A DNA stretch of 64,000 nt from Blastococcus sp. HT6-4 (GCF_039679125.1 NZ_CP155551.1:930001-994000), one strand, 5' to 3'. Positions 34,495 through 43,918 are shown, numbered from the stretch's first letter. Numbers and translations: made by a program. The notes: generated by a model from the letters alone, not told the origin.

Positions 34495-34561
34495 GCCCCG
34501 ATCGTCCCAGAGACGCCGGCGGGCGGCCCGGCCCCACCGGCACGAGCCGGTGCCCGCGGCT

Positions 34562-35587
34562 CTAGTTCGAGCGCACGACGACCAGGACGTCCTCCGGCTG
34601 GAGGGTGCCGATCAGCGCGTCGTCGAAGCGCAGCGTGCGGCCGCCGCGGGTCACCGACAGCACGATGTCGCGCAGCTGCCGCGGCCCGAGGCCCACCTCG
34701 TCGGTGGTCACGGTGCGCTGGTGGAGATCCAGCCCCTGGCCGCCGGTGACCAGGTCCTCGACGACGGCGACCACCCGCGGGGCGTCGGTGGACAGCCCCA
34801 GCAGCCGGCCGGAGGTGGCCGAGGTGGTGATGACCGTGTCCGCGCCGGACTGCCGCAGCAGGTTGGCGTTCTCCTCCTCGCGGACACTGGTGGTGATGGG
34901 GACGCTCGGGTTGAGCTGGCGGACCGTGAGCGTGATGAGCACGGAGGCGTCGTCCCGGTTGGCCGCGACGATCACCGACCGCGCCCGCTCCACGGCGGCC
35001 CGGCGCAGCACGTCGGTGCGGCCGGCGTCGCCCACGATGCCGGTGAGCCCGATGGCGTTGGCCTCGTCGATGGCCCGGGAGTCCGGGTCGACGACGACGA
35101 TGCGCTCCAGCGGCGTGCCGTTGGCCTGGAGCGACCGGATGGCGCTGCGGCCCTTGGTGCCGTAACCGCACACGATGACGTGCTGGCGCACGCGGGACCT
35201 CCAGCGACGGATGCGGAACTCCTCGCGCGAGCGCGCGGTGAGGGCTTCCAGGGTCGTCCCGATGAGGACGATCAGGAACATGATGCGCAGCGGGGTGATC
35301 AGGAGGACGTTGACCAGCCGCGCCTGGTCGGTGACCGGGGTGATGTCGCCGTACCCGGTGGTCGACAGGGAGACGGTGGCGTAGTAGGCCGCGTCGAGCA
35401 GCGAGATCGGGCCGCCCTTGCTGTCCTCGTAGCCGTCCCGGTCGAAGTACACGACGAGGATGACGACGGCGAGCACGGCCGCTGCGATGAGGACCCGGCG
35501 CAGCACCTGACGGACCGGGGGCTGCTCGAAGTGGGCGATCTGCACCCCGGTGTGCTCGGTCTCGAGACCGTTCCGCTGCGGGTCCAC
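34562..35587 (-). CDS. two-helix potassium channel with RCK/TrkA-N regulatory domain
   Basis: A 341-residue protein, GTG start. Two transmembrane helices (about 29-48 and 90-110) flank a pore loop with selectivity filter TTGYGD at residues 76-81. The cytoplasmic RCK domain begins VIVCGYGTKGRSAIRSL with the nucleotide-binding glycine motif, followed by the acidic VVDPDSRAI, and a C-terminal TrkA-C-like unit (LRDIVLSVTRGG ... LQPEDVLVVVR). This matches MthK/Kch-like channels. It is a single gene bordered by hydrolase genes. Confidence 0.92.
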   Translation of the reverse strand: MDPQRNGLETEHTGVQIAHFEQPPVRQVLRRVLIAAAVLAVVILVVYFDRDGYEDSKGGPISLLDAAYYATVSLSTTGYGDITPVTDQARLVNVLLITPLRIMFLIVLIGTTLEALTARSREEFRIRRWRSRVRQHVIVCGYGTKGRSAIRSLQANGTPLERIVVVDPDSRAIDEANAIGLTGIVGDAGRTDVLRRAAVERARSVIVAANRDDASVLITLTVRQLNPSVPITTSVREEENANLLRQSGADTVITTSATSGRLLGLSTDAPRVVAVVEDLVTGGQGLDLHQRTVTTDEVGLGPRQLRDIVLSVTRGGRTLRFDDALIGTLQPEDVLVVVRSN

Positions 35588-35662
35588 CCCGCGGACGATA
35601 GTGAGCGCGGGCCGCCGTTGCGCGCCGCCGCACCCGAACGGGGTGCGGCGGCGCGCCGGCGG

Positions 35663-37405
35663 TCAGCCGCCGATGGCCTCCCGCTCCCGGGCGGCCAGCT
35701 CCCGCTTGAGCACCTTGCCCGCCGCGGACACCGGGATCGCGTCGATGAAGCGGACGTCGCGCAGCCGCTTGTAGGGGGTCACCTTGTCGTTCACCGCCGC
35801 CATGACCGACTCGGCGGTCAGCGCGGCGCCGGCGGCGTCGTCCTTGCGCACCACGTAGGCCACCGGCAGCTCGCCGGCGTCCTCGTCGGGGCGCCCGACC
35901 ACGGCTGCGCCGGCCACGCCGGGCACGCCGAAGAGGATCTCCTCCAGCTCACGCGGGAACACGTTGTAGCCCTTGTAGAGCAGCATGTCCTTGGTGCGGT
36001 CGACGATCGAGAGGTAGCCGTCCTCGTCCAGGATGCCGACGTCGCCGGAGTGGAACCAGCCGTCGGCGTCGATCGACTCGGCCGTCGCCTCCGGCCGGCG
36101 CCAGTACCCGCGCATCACCTGGGGGCCGCGGATGCACACCTCGCCGCGCTCCCCGGCCGGCAGCGGCTCCCCGCCACCGAGCGGCTGGATGCTGATCTCG
36201 GTGTCGAAGACCGGGAGCCCGACGGTGCCGGTCTTGCGGGTGCCGGAGCGGAACGTCGGGTTGCCGGTCGCCTGCATGGTGACCTCGGTCAGGCCGTAGC
36301 CCTCACCGATGACGGCGTCGGGGAGCAGCGCCTGCAGCTTCTCGATCAGCGTCACGGGCAGCGGGGCGGCGCCGCTGGAGACCCCGCGCACGTGCGACAG
36401 GTCGGCGTTCTCGATGCCCGGCACCTGCAGCAGCGCCACGAACACCGGCGGGGCGCCGCCGATGCTGGTCACCTGGTGCTTCACCGCGTCCTCGACGTAC
36501 TTCACCGGGTCGAACCGCATGTGGATGATCGTGGTGGTGCCGCCCATGACCATGCCGTTGAGGTAGCCGATCGCGCCCATGGCGTGGAACCACGGCGTGA
36601 GGTTGACGATCCGGGCCTCGCCGAGCCGGGTCGGGTACTCGTCGGGGCTGCCCACCTGCTCGAGCGTCACGTCGCCCTCGGCGTCCAGCGCCGGCAGCGA
36701 GCCCGACGTCCAGCAGCCCGACTGGAGCACGTTCGTGACCACGTTGCGGTGCGGGAGCTCCACGCCCTTGCTGACGCCCGTGGTCCCGCCGGTGTAGGCC
36801 AGGTGCGCCAGGTCCGCGGCGGGGTCCAGCTCGGCGTCGAGGTGCCGGTCGGTGGGGTCGCCGGCCAGCAGGTCGGCGAGGTCGACGTCGGTCTCCTCCA
36901 GGCCTTCCAGCCGTGCGGCGAAGTCGAGGGTGTGCGCCTCGCCGGTGACGACGACGGTCTGCACCGGCGTCTGCGCCAGCGCGCCCCGGACGAACGGCAG
37001 CACCTGGTCCCAGGTGATGACGACCTTCGCCCCGGCGTCGTTCAGCTGGGCGGCGAGATCGGCGGCCGGCAGCAGCGGGTTCGTGGGGGAGAAGACGGCG
37101 CCCGCGAGCATGATCCCGTAGTAGAGCGGCGGGTACTGCCGGCAGTTCGGGATGTGGACGGCGACCACGTCGCCCCGGCCGACGCCGTGGTCGGCGAGCC
37201 AGCCGGCGACCGCGTGCGCGCGGGCGCCCAGCTCGGTGAAGCTCAGCGGCACGTCGTGGTCGATGAACGCCGTCCGGTCGCCCCAGCGGCGGACGGCGGC
37301 CCGCAGGATCGACCCGACCGGGACAAGGGGGTAGTCCAGGGAGCGAGGCAGTCCGGGCGGCCAGCCGGCGGAGCTGGGAGCCGGGGCGGACTGGACGGTG
37401 GTCAT
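35663..37405 (-). CDS. long-chain fatty acid-CoA ligase
   Basis: A 580-residue adenylate-forming enzyme starting at ATG 37405. The P-loop-like motif is LAYTGGTTGVSKGVELPHRN, with GYGLTE and WFHSGDVG, DRTKDMLLYKGYNVFPRELEE, and the catalytic Lys in AAGKVLKREL. The substrate is probably a medium- or long-chain acid. It diverges from a patatin-like phospholipase gene across an 80-base gap containing a 14-bp palindrome, so lipolysis and acyl activation may be co-regulated. Confidence 0.92.
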   Translation of the reverse strand: MTTVQSAPAPSSAGWPPGLPRSLDYPLVPVGSILRAAVRRWGDRTAFIDHDVPLSFTELGARAHAVAGWLADHGVGRGDVVAVHIPNCRQYPPLYYGIMLAGAVFSPTNPLLPAADLAAQLNDAGAKVVITWDQVLPFVRGALAQTPVQTVVVTGEAHTLDFAARLEGLEETDVDLADLLAGDPTDRHLDAELDPAADLAHLAYTGGTTGVSKGVELPHRNVVTNVLQSGCWTSGSLPALDAEGDVTLEQVGSPDEYPTRLGEARIVNLTPWFHAMGAIGYLNGMVMGGTTTIIHMRFDPVKYVEDAVKHQVTSIGGAPPVFVALLQVPGIENADLSHVRGVSSGAAPLPVTLIEKLQALLPDAVIGEGYGLTEVTMQATGNPTFRSGTRKTGTVGLPVFDTEISIQPLGGGEPLPAGERGEVCIRGPQVMRGYWRRPEATAESIDADGWFHSGDVGILDEDGYLSIVDRTKDMLLYKGYNVFPRELEEILFGVPGVAGAAVVGRPDEDAGELPVAYVVRKDDAAGAALTAESVMAAVNDKVTPYKRLRDVRFIDAIPVSAAGKVLKRELAAREREAIGG

Positions 37406-37421
37406 GCGTGTCCTCTCGTCG

Positions 37422-37452
37422 GTGAGCTGAGCCACAGGGTGGCTCAGCTCAC
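37422..37452. promoter_or_regulatory. 14-bp perfect palindrome between divergent ligase and patatin genes
   Basis: Arms GTGAGCTGAGCCAC (37422-37435) and GTGGCTCAGCTCAC (37439-37452) around AGG. It lies 17 bases before the ligase start codon and 33 before the patatin start codon, within the only space available for both promoters. Placement suggests an operator rather than a terminator. The TetR gene at 40004 is a candidate binder. Confidence 0.6.
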
Positions 37453-37485
37453 AGCCCGTGTCGAGGGTTCTGTGAGGATGGGGGC

Positions 37486-38337
37486 ATGAGCGACCAGCGC
37501 ACCGCACTCGTCCTCGGTGGCGGCGGCATCACCGGCATCGCGTGGGAGATCGGCGTGCTCGCCGGCCTGGCGGAGGCCGGAGTGGATCTCGCCGGCGCCG
37601 ACCTCGTCGTCGGCACCTCGGCCGGGTCGGTCGTCGGCGCACAGCTGACCAGCGGCGCCTCGCTGGAGGAGATGTACGCCCGCCAGCTCGAGCCCCCGGA
37701 GCGGGAGAACGTCGCCCGGATCGGGCGCGGCACCATGCTGCGGTTCGGGTGGGCGATGGTCGCCAGCCGCGGCCGGGACGTGGAGTTCCGCCGCCGGATC
37801 GGCGCGCTGGCGCTCGCTGCGGAGAAGGCGGGGCTGACCCCGAGCGAGCAGGAGCGGCTCGAGGTCATCGGCTCCCGGCTGGTCAGCCGGGAGTGGCCCG
37901 GGCGTCCGCTCACCATCACGGCCGTGGACGCCGCCACCGGCGAGTTCCGGCCGCTGGACCGCGACTCCGGTGTGCCGCTGCACCTGGCGGTCGCCGCCAG
38001 CTGCGCCGTCCCCGGGGTCTACCCGCCGGTGACCATCGACGGCCGCCGCTACGTCGACGGCGGGATGCGCTCGGCGGCCAACGCCGACCTCGCCCAGGAC
38101 TACGAGCGGGTGGTCGTCCTCGCCCCGATCACCCGCGGGATCGGCCCCATGGCCAGCGTCGACGCGCAGGTCACCGGGATGGTCGCGCGGGTCGGCGTCG
38201 TCGCGCCGGACGAGGGCAGCCGCGCGGCGATCGGCCGCAACGTCCTCGACCCGGCTGCCCGGGAGCCCTCGGCGCGCGCCGGTCGCGCCCAGGGTGCGGC
38301 GGTGGCCGCCCGGATCGCCGACGTCTGGAACGGCTGA
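37486..38337 (+). CDS. patatin-like phospholipase
   Basis: A 283-residue hydrolase with the full patatin dyad. The oxyanion loop is LGGGGITGIAWEIGVLAG (near residue 10), the nucleophile elbow GTSAGS gives Ser45, and DGG in YVDGGMRSA gives Asp191. No signal peptide or membrane helix is seen, so it is cytoplasmic or peripheral. It likely releases fatty acids from phospholipid or storage lipid, which the divergent CoA ligase could activate. Confidence 0.9.
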   Translation: MSDQRTALVLGGGGITGIAWEIGVLAGLAEAGVDLAGADLVVGTSAGSVVGAQLTSGASLEEMYARQLEPPERENVARIGRGTMLRFGWAMVASRGRDVEFRRRIGALALAAEKAGLTPSEQERLEVIGSRLVSREWPGRPLTITAVDAATGEFRPLDRDSGVPLHLAVAASCAVPGVYPPVTIDGRRYVDGGMRSAANADLAQDYERVVVLAPITRGIGPMASVDAQVTGMVARVGVVAPDEGSRAAIGRNVLDPAAREPSARAGRAQGAAVAARIADVWNG

Positions 38338-38366
38338 CCTCCCCTCGGCCCTGCGGCGGCGAGGGT

Positions 38367-39938
38367 TCAGACGACCGGTTCGGCGACCAGGGAGCCGGCG
38401 GAGTGCTCCTGGCGGAGCGCCGTCTTGAGCACCTTGCCGCTGGGATTGCGGGGGAGCGCCCCGACCACCGAGTACTCCCGGGGGTTCTTGTAGCGGGCGA
38501 GCTTCTCCCGGCAGTACGTCGCGAGCTCCTCCGGCGTGGGCGGGTCCGCCGGGTCGCGCGGGGCGATCACGGCCAGCGGCGCCTCGCCGTAGCGGGTGTC
38601 GGGGACGCCGATGATCGCGACCTCACCGACCTTCGGGTGCGCCGCCAGGACGTTCTCCACCTCGGCGCAGTAGATGTTCTCCCCACCCGAGATGATCATG
38701 TCCTTCTTGCGGTCGACGACGTAGAAGTAGCCGTCCTCGTCCTGGCGCACCAGGTCGCCGGAGTGGAACCAGCCACCGGCGAACGCCTCGGCCGTCTCCT
38801 CCGGCTTGTTCCAGTACTCCTTCATCACCATCGGGCTCCGGTAGACGATCTCGCCGACCTCGCCACGGGGCACGTCCGCCATCGCGTCGTCCACGACCCG
38901 CACCTCGACGTTGAGGATGGGGGTGCCGACCGAGCCGATCTTGCGCACCGAGTCCTCCCCGCGCAGCAGGCAGGTGACCGGGCTGCACTCGGTCTGCCCG
39001 AACGCGGTGACGACCTCGGCCTGCGGGAACGCGTCGATCAGCGCGCGCAGCAGGGTGGTGGAGGCCGGCGCCGCGCCCCAGGAGACCCGGCGCAGGTGCG
39101 AGAGGTCGCGGGCGGCGAGGTCGGGGACGGCGAGGACGGCGGCCCACATGGCGGGCACGAGGAAGATGCTGGACACCTTCTCCCGCTCCATCAGATCCAG
39201 GGTCGCGGCCGGGTCGAAGGCGCCCGACCGGAGGATCACGTGGACGCCACCGAGCAGCAGCGGCGGCAGCCCGCCGGCGAGCCCGGCGATGTGGAACAGC
39301 GGCGCGCCCGGCACCCCGACCCGGTCGTCGGGGTCCCAGCCCAGCGTGGTGATCTGGCTGAAGGCGTGCATCAGCAGGTTCCGGTGGGTGAGCACCGCGC
39401 CCTTCGGGCGGCCGGTGGTCCCGGACGTGTACATGATGAAGGCGGGCTCGTCCTCGTCCACCGCGACGTCGAGCGGCTCGTCCCCGGCCGCCGCGAGCGC
39501 CTCCTCGTAGTCCCCGCCGATCACCAGCGTGGTCGTGACCGACGGCGCCTGCTCCCGTGCCTTGGCGGCGACCTCCGCCAGCGGGGCGTCGACGACGAGC
39601 GCGACCGCACCGGAGTCGGTGAGCACGTACGCGACCTCGTCGGCCACCAGCCGGAAGTTGACCGGGACGACGACCGCGCCCAGCCGCACCCCGGCGAGGT
39701 AGGACTCCCACGCCTCCATGCCGTTGAGCGCCAGGACGGCGATCCGGTCGCCGGTGCCGACGCCGCGCCGGCGCAGGGCGCGCGCGAGGCGGGTGACCCG
39801 CTGGTCCAGCTCGGCATAGCTGCGCCCGGCCCCGTCGTGGCGCAGCGCCGTCGCGTCGGGCGTCGCGCGGCTCCAGCGCGCCAGCTGGTCGCTCATGGTC
39901 ATGCCCCGGCCCTGCAGGGAGGGGATCTCCACGCTCAC
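38367..39938 (-). CDS. acyl-CoA synthetase (AMP-dependent ligase)
   Basis: A 523-residue enzyme. GTG 39938 is chosen because a GAGGAG ribosome site precedes it. Motifs: FIMYTSGTTGRPKGAVLTHRN, AFGQTECSPVT, WFHSGDLVRQDEDGYFYVVDRKKDMIISGGENIYC (shown by its parts WFHSGD and KDMIISGGENIYC) and the terminal Lys in NPSGKVLKT. The acyl substrate is unknown. The gene is followed on the same strand by nothing else and is preceded by the TetR gene, with 65 bases between. Confidence 0.92.
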   Translation of the reverse strand: MSVEIPSLQGRGMTMSDQLARWSRATPDATALRHDGAGRSYAELDQRVTRLARALRRRGVGTGDRIAVLALNGMEAWESYLAGVRLGAVVVPVNFRLVADEVAYVLTDSGAVALVVDAPLAEVAAKAREQAPSVTTTLVIGGDYEEALAAAGDEPLDVAVDEDEPAFIMYTSGTTGRPKGAVLTHRNLLMHAFSQITTLGWDPDDRVGVPGAPLFHIAGLAGGLPPLLLGGVHVILRSGAFDPAATLDLMEREKVSSIFLVPAMWAAVLAVPDLAARDLSHLRRVSWGAAPASTTLLRALIDAFPQAEVVTAFGQTECSPVTCLLRGEDSVRKIGSVGTPILNVEVRVVDDAMADVPRGEVGEIVYRSPMVMKEYWNKPEETAEAFAGGWFHSGDLVRQDEDGYFYVVDRKKDMIISGGENIYCAEVENVLAAHPKVGEVAIIGVPDTRYGEAPLAVIAPRDPADPPTPEELATYCREKLARYKNPREYSVVGALPRNPSGKVLKTALRQEHSAGSLVAEPVV

Positions 39939-40003
39939 GGCTGCTCCTCGACGTCCGACGCTGGTGTGACCTGCGTCATGCTCTCGGTCGCGGGACCGGG
40001 CGG

Positions 40004-40657
40004 TCAACCCTGACTGTCGAGGGCGAGCAGCCGGGCGGCCAGCCGCTTCCAGAGCGCGAGGTGCGGATCGGTCGGGGCGGGCCGGTCCTCGAAGGCGTAG
40101 ACCAGTGCGACGCCCCGCATGCTGGTGAACAGCAGCTCGCCGAGGTCGGCGTAGGCAGGGGCGGCCGAGATCTCCGGGCCCCAGATCCCCCGGGCGACCG
40201 CGGCGATCGCCTCCCGCAGCCGGCGCTCCTCGCCGCGCAGCGCCGTCCGCAGCTCCGGGTCGGTGCGGGCCGCCGTCCACAGCTCCATGGCGGCCCAGAA
40301 CGGCGGCTCCTGGAAGGTCGCCCACATCAGGTCGATCGCCCGGTCGACCCGCTCCCGCCCGGTCGGCTCGTCCTCCATCAGCGCGGCCGCGCGGCGCCGG
40401 ACCTCCGCGAGCTGCGTCGTCGCCAGGTGCTCGGCGGCGGCCACCAGCAGCTCGGCGCGGGAGGGGAAGTGGTGCAGGAGCCGGCCGCGGGAGACGCCCG
40501 CGCGGGCCTGGACGGCGAGGGTCGAGGCGCCGGCGTAGCCGTCCTCGACCAGGCAGGCCACCGCGGCGTCGAGGATGAGCAGCCGGCTGTCGGCGGTCAT
40601 CTCCGACCGGGACCGCGGGGTCCGGACGACGCCGCGGGGGAGCGGCTCGGCGGTCAT
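40004..40657 (-). CDS. TetR-family transcriptional regulator
   Basis: A 217-residue regulator starting at ATG 40657. The N-terminal helix-turn-helix runs ILDAAVACLVEDGYAGASTLAVQARAGVSRGRLLHHFPSRAELL (shown by VSRGRLLHHFPSRAELL), about residues 28-70. The C-terminal ligand domain is Trp-containing and hydrophobic (LWTAARTDPELR), as in regulators of acyl-CoA metabolism. It sits between the acyl-CoA synthetase gene on its own strand and the divergent dehydrogenase operon, so it may control both. Confidence 0.9.
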   Translation of the reverse strand: MTAEPLPRGVVRTPRSRSEMTADSRLLILDAAVACLVEDGYAGASTLAVQARAGVSRGRLLHHFPSRAELLVAAAEHLATTQLAEVRRRAAALMEDEPTGRERVDRAIDLMWATFQEPPFWAAMELWTAARTDPELRTALRGEERRLREAIAAVARGIWGPEISAAPAYADLGELLFTSMRGVALVYAFEDRPAPTDPHLALWKRLAARLLALDSQG

Positions 40658-40763
40658 CGCCGCAGCGTAGCCGGGCCGGGGCCGCTCGGCAGTCACCGTT
40701 GACCGTTACGGGTGACGGCTGTCACGCTGCGCACCGTCCGACCATCGACGAGAGGAGCCGCCC

Positions 40764-41984
40764 GTGGATTTCGACGACAGCCCCGACGAGGCCGCCTACC
40801 GGGCGCGGGTCCGGGCCCTGCTCGAGGAGCACGCCGGTGAGCTGCTGCACCTGGCGCCGGGGCAGGAGGGCGTCGACGCGCGCCGGCACGAACCGGAGAT
40901 GCGGCGCACGCAGCGGGTGCTGGCCGACGCCGGGCTGGTCGGGGTCACCTGGCCCCGGGAGTACGGCGGCCAGGGCGGCACGCTCGTGCAGCAGGCGATC
41001 GTCGCCCAGGAGCTGGCCCGCGCCCGCGTGCCCGGGCTGATCAACCACATCGGCATCGGCATGTGCGGGCCGACCGTCATCGCGCACGGCAGCCAGGACC
41101 AGCGCGACCGCTACCTCGCCCGGCTGCTGCGGGCCGACGACGTCTGGTGCCAGCTGTTCAGCGAGCCGGCGTCGGGCTCGGACCTCGCGGCGCTGCGCAC
41201 CACGGCGGTGCGCGACGGCGAGGACTGGGTGGTCAACGGCCAGAAGGTCTGGACGACGCTGGCGCACGTCGCCGACTACGGCATCCTGCTCACCCGCACC
41301 GACCCCGACCGGCCCAAGCACGCCGGGCTGACGATGTTCGTCGTCGACATGCACGCCCCGGGCGTGACCGTCCGCCCGCTGCGCCAGATGGGCGGTCAGT
41401 CGGACTTCAACGAGGTCTTCTTCGACGACGTGCGCATCCCCGACGGCGAGCGGCTCGGGGAGCCCGGCGAGGGCTGGCGGGTCGCGCTCACCACGCTGAT
41501 GAACGAGCGGGTCGCGATCGGCGGCGCGGGCGGCACGATCGGCCTGCCGGTCGAGGCGTTCGTCGAGCACGCCCGGGAGCGGCTGCCCGCCCTCGACGGC
41601 GACCGCCAGGTGCTGGCCCGGCAGGCGGTCGGCCGGGCCGTGGTCGCCTCGCTCGCCGCCCGCTACACCGGCTACCGGCGGCTCACCGTGCTCAGCCAGG
41701 GCGGCATCCCGGGCCCGGAGGCGAGCGCCGGCAAGCTGGCCGGGACGGAGGCGGCGCGGCTGGTCGCCGACGCCGGCGTCCGGCTGCTCGGCGACGACGC
41801 CGTCTACGCCTCGACCTCCGACGGCGACGACCGCTGGCAGCGCACGCAGTCGTGGCTGCCCGGCATCGCCATCGCCGGTGGCACCGACCAGGTGCTGCGC
41901 AACATCCTCGGCGAGCGGGTGCTCGGGCTGCCGCCGGAGCCCCGCAGCGACAAGACCGACCCGTTCTCGGGAGGACGGCGATGA
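40764..41984 (+). CDS. acyl-CoA dehydrogenase, larger member of an adjacent pair
   Basis: A 406-residue flavoprotein, GTG start. N-terminal helical domain, then the FAD region with CQLFSEPASGSDLAALRT and NGQKVWTTLAHVADYGILLTRTD (shown by NGQKVWTTLAH), and the C-terminal AGGTDQVLRNILGERVLGLP. The usual catalytic Glu near GGxGY is not seen in this chain. The next gene, overlapping by four bases, encodes a shorter dehydrogenase. In actinobacterial steroid and lipid catabolism such adjacent pairs form alpha2-beta2 enzymes. This gene is the first of a three-gene operon. Confidence 0.92.
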   Translation: MDFDDSPDEAAYRARVRALLEEHAGELLHLAPGQEGVDARRHEPEMRRTQRVLADAGLVGVTWPREYGGQGGTLVQQAIVAQELARARVPGLINHIGIGMCGPTVIAHGSQDQRDRYLARLLRADDVWCQLFSEPASGSDLAALRTTAVRDGEDWVVNGQKVWTTLAHVADYGILLTRTDPDRPKHAGLTMFVVDMHAPGVTVRPLRQMGGQSDFNEVFFDDVRIPDGERLGEPGEGWRVALTTLMNERVAIGGAGGTIGLPVEAFVEHARERLPALDGDRQVLARQAVGRAVVASLAARYTGYRRLTVLSQGGIPGPEASAGKLAGTEAARLVADAGVRLLGDDAVYASTSDGDDRWQRTQSWLPGIAIAGGTDQVLRNILGERVLGLPPEPRSDKTDPFSGGRR

Positions 41985-42970
41985 ACTTCGACCTCGACAC
42001 CGATCAGCGCGACATCGCCGCCGGCGCCCGCGACTTCTTCCGTGGCAGCGCCTCGCCGGCCGCCGCGCGCGCCGGCCTGGAGGGCGACCGGCTGGAGCCG
42101 GGCCGGAAGGCGCTGGCCGACATCGGCTTCCTCGGCATCACCGTGCCCGAGGCGGCCGGCGGTGCGGGGCGGTCGGTCCTCGACCTCGCCGTCGTCGCCG
42201 AGCAGGGCGGGGCGGTGCTGGCCGCACCGTCGCTGGTGACGGCCGCCCGGGCGGCGGTCCTCCTGGCCGACGCCCCCGAGCTGGCCGCCCAGCTGGCCGA
42301 CGGGTCGACCGCCTTCGCCGTCCTCGACGGGCCGGTGGACGGCTCGGCGCCCTCGATCGACGCCGCGGACGCGACGCTGTTCCTCGGGCTGGACGGCGGC
42401 GACCTCGTGGTCGGCGAGGGGGAGGTCGTCCCGGGCCGGCCGCTGGACGCCACCCGGGGCCTGGCCTCGGTGCGGCTCACCTCCCGCCGGGTGCTCGCGC
42501 CGGATGCGCAGGAGCTGTGGGCCCGCGCCCGGCAGGTGGCCGCGGTCGTGCTGGCGGCCGAGGACCTCGGTGGTGCCGACCGCGCGGTGGAGCTGGGCAT
42601 CGCCTATGCGCAGGAGCGGGAGGCGTTCGGCCGACGGATCGGCTCCTACCAGGCGGTCAAGCACATGCTCGTCGACGCCTGGGCCGGCGTGGACCAGCTG
42701 AGGTCGCTGGTCTGGTGGGCCGCCTGGGCCGCCGACTGCGCTCCCGCCGAGCTCCCGCTGGCGTCGTCGGCCGCGAAGGCGTACGCGGCGGGCGCCTTCG
42801 AGCGGGCGGCCGGGACGCTGATCCAGGTGCACGGCGGCATCGGCTTCACCTGGGAGCACGACGCGCACCTCTACTGGCGGCGGGCCAAGGTCGACCGGCT
42901 GCTGCTCGGCGACGAGGCCGAGCACCTCGACACGGTCGCCCGCCTCGCGGTCGCCGGCGCACTGGGCTGA
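41981..42970 (+). CDS. acyl-CoA dehydrogenase, shorter partner
   Basis: A 329-residue flavoprotein, with ATG 41981 overlapping the upstream TGA. The N-terminal domain is compact, and the loop region carries fewer FAD contacts than the upstream subunit. The C-terminal segment QVHGGIGFTWEHDAHLYWRRAK contains the Glu typical of the catalytic base. The division of features between the two proteins fits the heteromeric FadE pairs known for cholesterol-type side-chain oxidation, with one complete active site per pair. Confidence 0.9.
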   Translation: MNFDLDTDQRDIAAGARDFFRGSASPAAARAGLEGDRLEPGRKALADIGFLGITVPEAAGGAGRSVLDLAVVAEQGGAVLAAPSLVTAARAAVLLADAPELAAQLADGSTAFAVLDGPVDGSAPSIDAADATLFLGLDGGDLVVGEGEVVPGRPLDATRGLASVRLTSRRVLAPDAQELWARARQVAAVVLAAEDLGGADRAVELGIAYAQEREAFGRRIGSYQAVKHMLVDAWAGVDQLRSLVWWAAWAADCAPAELPLASSAAKAYAAGAFERAAGTLIQVHGGIGFTWEHDAHLYWRRAKVDRLLLGDEAEHLDTVARLAVAGALG

Positions 42971-42973
42971 CCG

Positions 42974-43885
42974 GTGTCGACGCGGACCGACACGAGCGAG
43001 CTGACCGAGCTCCGCTACGAGGTGGCCGAGGGCGTCGCGACGGTGACGCTGCACCGGCCCGACCGGCTCAACACCTTCACCCTGACCATGGCCGACGAGC
43101 TGGCGGCGGTGGCGGCCGCCGCGGACGCCGACGACGACGTCCGCGTGGTCGTGGTGACCGGCGCCGGCCGGGCCTTCTGCGCCGGCGCCGACCTCGGCGG
43201 AGGGCCGGACACGTTCGGCGACCGGCGCACGCGCACCCGGCCCCCGGGGCCGCTCAGCCAGGACATCGCCGGCCTCCCGCGGGACGCCGGCGGGGTGGCG
43301 TCACTGCCGTTCGCCGCGCTGCGCAAGCCGGTGATCGCCGCGGTCAACGGGCCGGCGGTCGGCATCGGCGCGACGCTCACCCTCCCCATGGACATCCGGA
43401 TCGCCGCGGAGTCGGCCCGGTTCGGGTTCGTCTTCGGCCGGGTGGGGATCGTGCCGGAGGCCGCGTCGTCGTGGTTCCTGCCGCGGGTGGTCGGCATCAG
43501 CCAGGCGATGGAGTGGGTGGCGACGGGTCGGGTGTTCGACGCGGCCGAGGCGCTGCGCGGCCGGCTGGTCTCCCGGGTGGTGCCCGACGCGGAGCTGCTG
43601 CCGGCTGCCTACGCGCTGGCCGGGGAGATCGTCGCGAACACCAGCGGGGTCGCCGTGGCCGCCGCCCGCCAGCTGCTGTGGTCGATGCTCGGGGCCCCCT
43701 CGCCGTGGGACGCCCACCGGGCGGAGTCCCGGGCGCTGGTGGAGCTGGGGGAGGGGCCCGACCCGGCCGAGGGGGTCGCGGCGTTCCTGGAGAAGCGGCC
43801 GCCGCGCTTCCCCGCGCGGCTGCCCGACGGCGCCGTCGCCGGAGTGCCGCGCTGGCCCGCGCCCCCGGACGACGTCACGGGCTGA
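42974..43885 (+). CDS. enoyl-CoA hydratase/isomerase family protein
   Basis: A 303-residue crotonase-fold protein, GTG start three bases after the dehydrogenase stop. It has VVVVTGAGRAFCAGADLGGG with the oxyanion-hole Gly-Ala-Asp and KPVIAAVNGPAVGIGATLTLPMDIRIAAESARFGFVFGRVGIVPEAAS (shown by NGPAVGIGATLTLPMD and GIVPEAAS). Glu in PEAAS matches the second catalytic Glu. It would hydrate the product of the paired dehydrogenase. Confidence 0.92.
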   Translation: MSTRTDTSELTELRYEVAEGVATVTLHRPDRLNTFTLTMADELAAVAAAADADDDVRVVVVTGAGRAFCAGADLGGGPDTFGDRRTRTRPPGPLSQDIAGLPRDAGGVASLPFAALRKPVIAAVNGPAVGIGATLTLPMDIRIAAESARFGFVFGRVGIVPEAASSWFLPRVVGISQAMEWVATGRVFDAAEALRGRLVSRVVPDAELLPAAYALAGEIVANTSGVAVAAARQLLWSMLGAPSPWDAHRAESRALVELGEGPDPAEGVAAFLEKRPPRFPARLPDGAVAGVPRWPAPPDDVTG

Positions 43886-43918
43886 CCCGCGCGGTCGACG
43901 CCCCGTGCCGGACGGGTG

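Noticed and set aside
34391-37489. A plus-strand open frame of 1032 codons opposite the K+ channel and the CoA ligase.
   Set aside because: It is antisense to two clear genes and its translation is low-complexity His/Arg/Asp/Val text without motifs.
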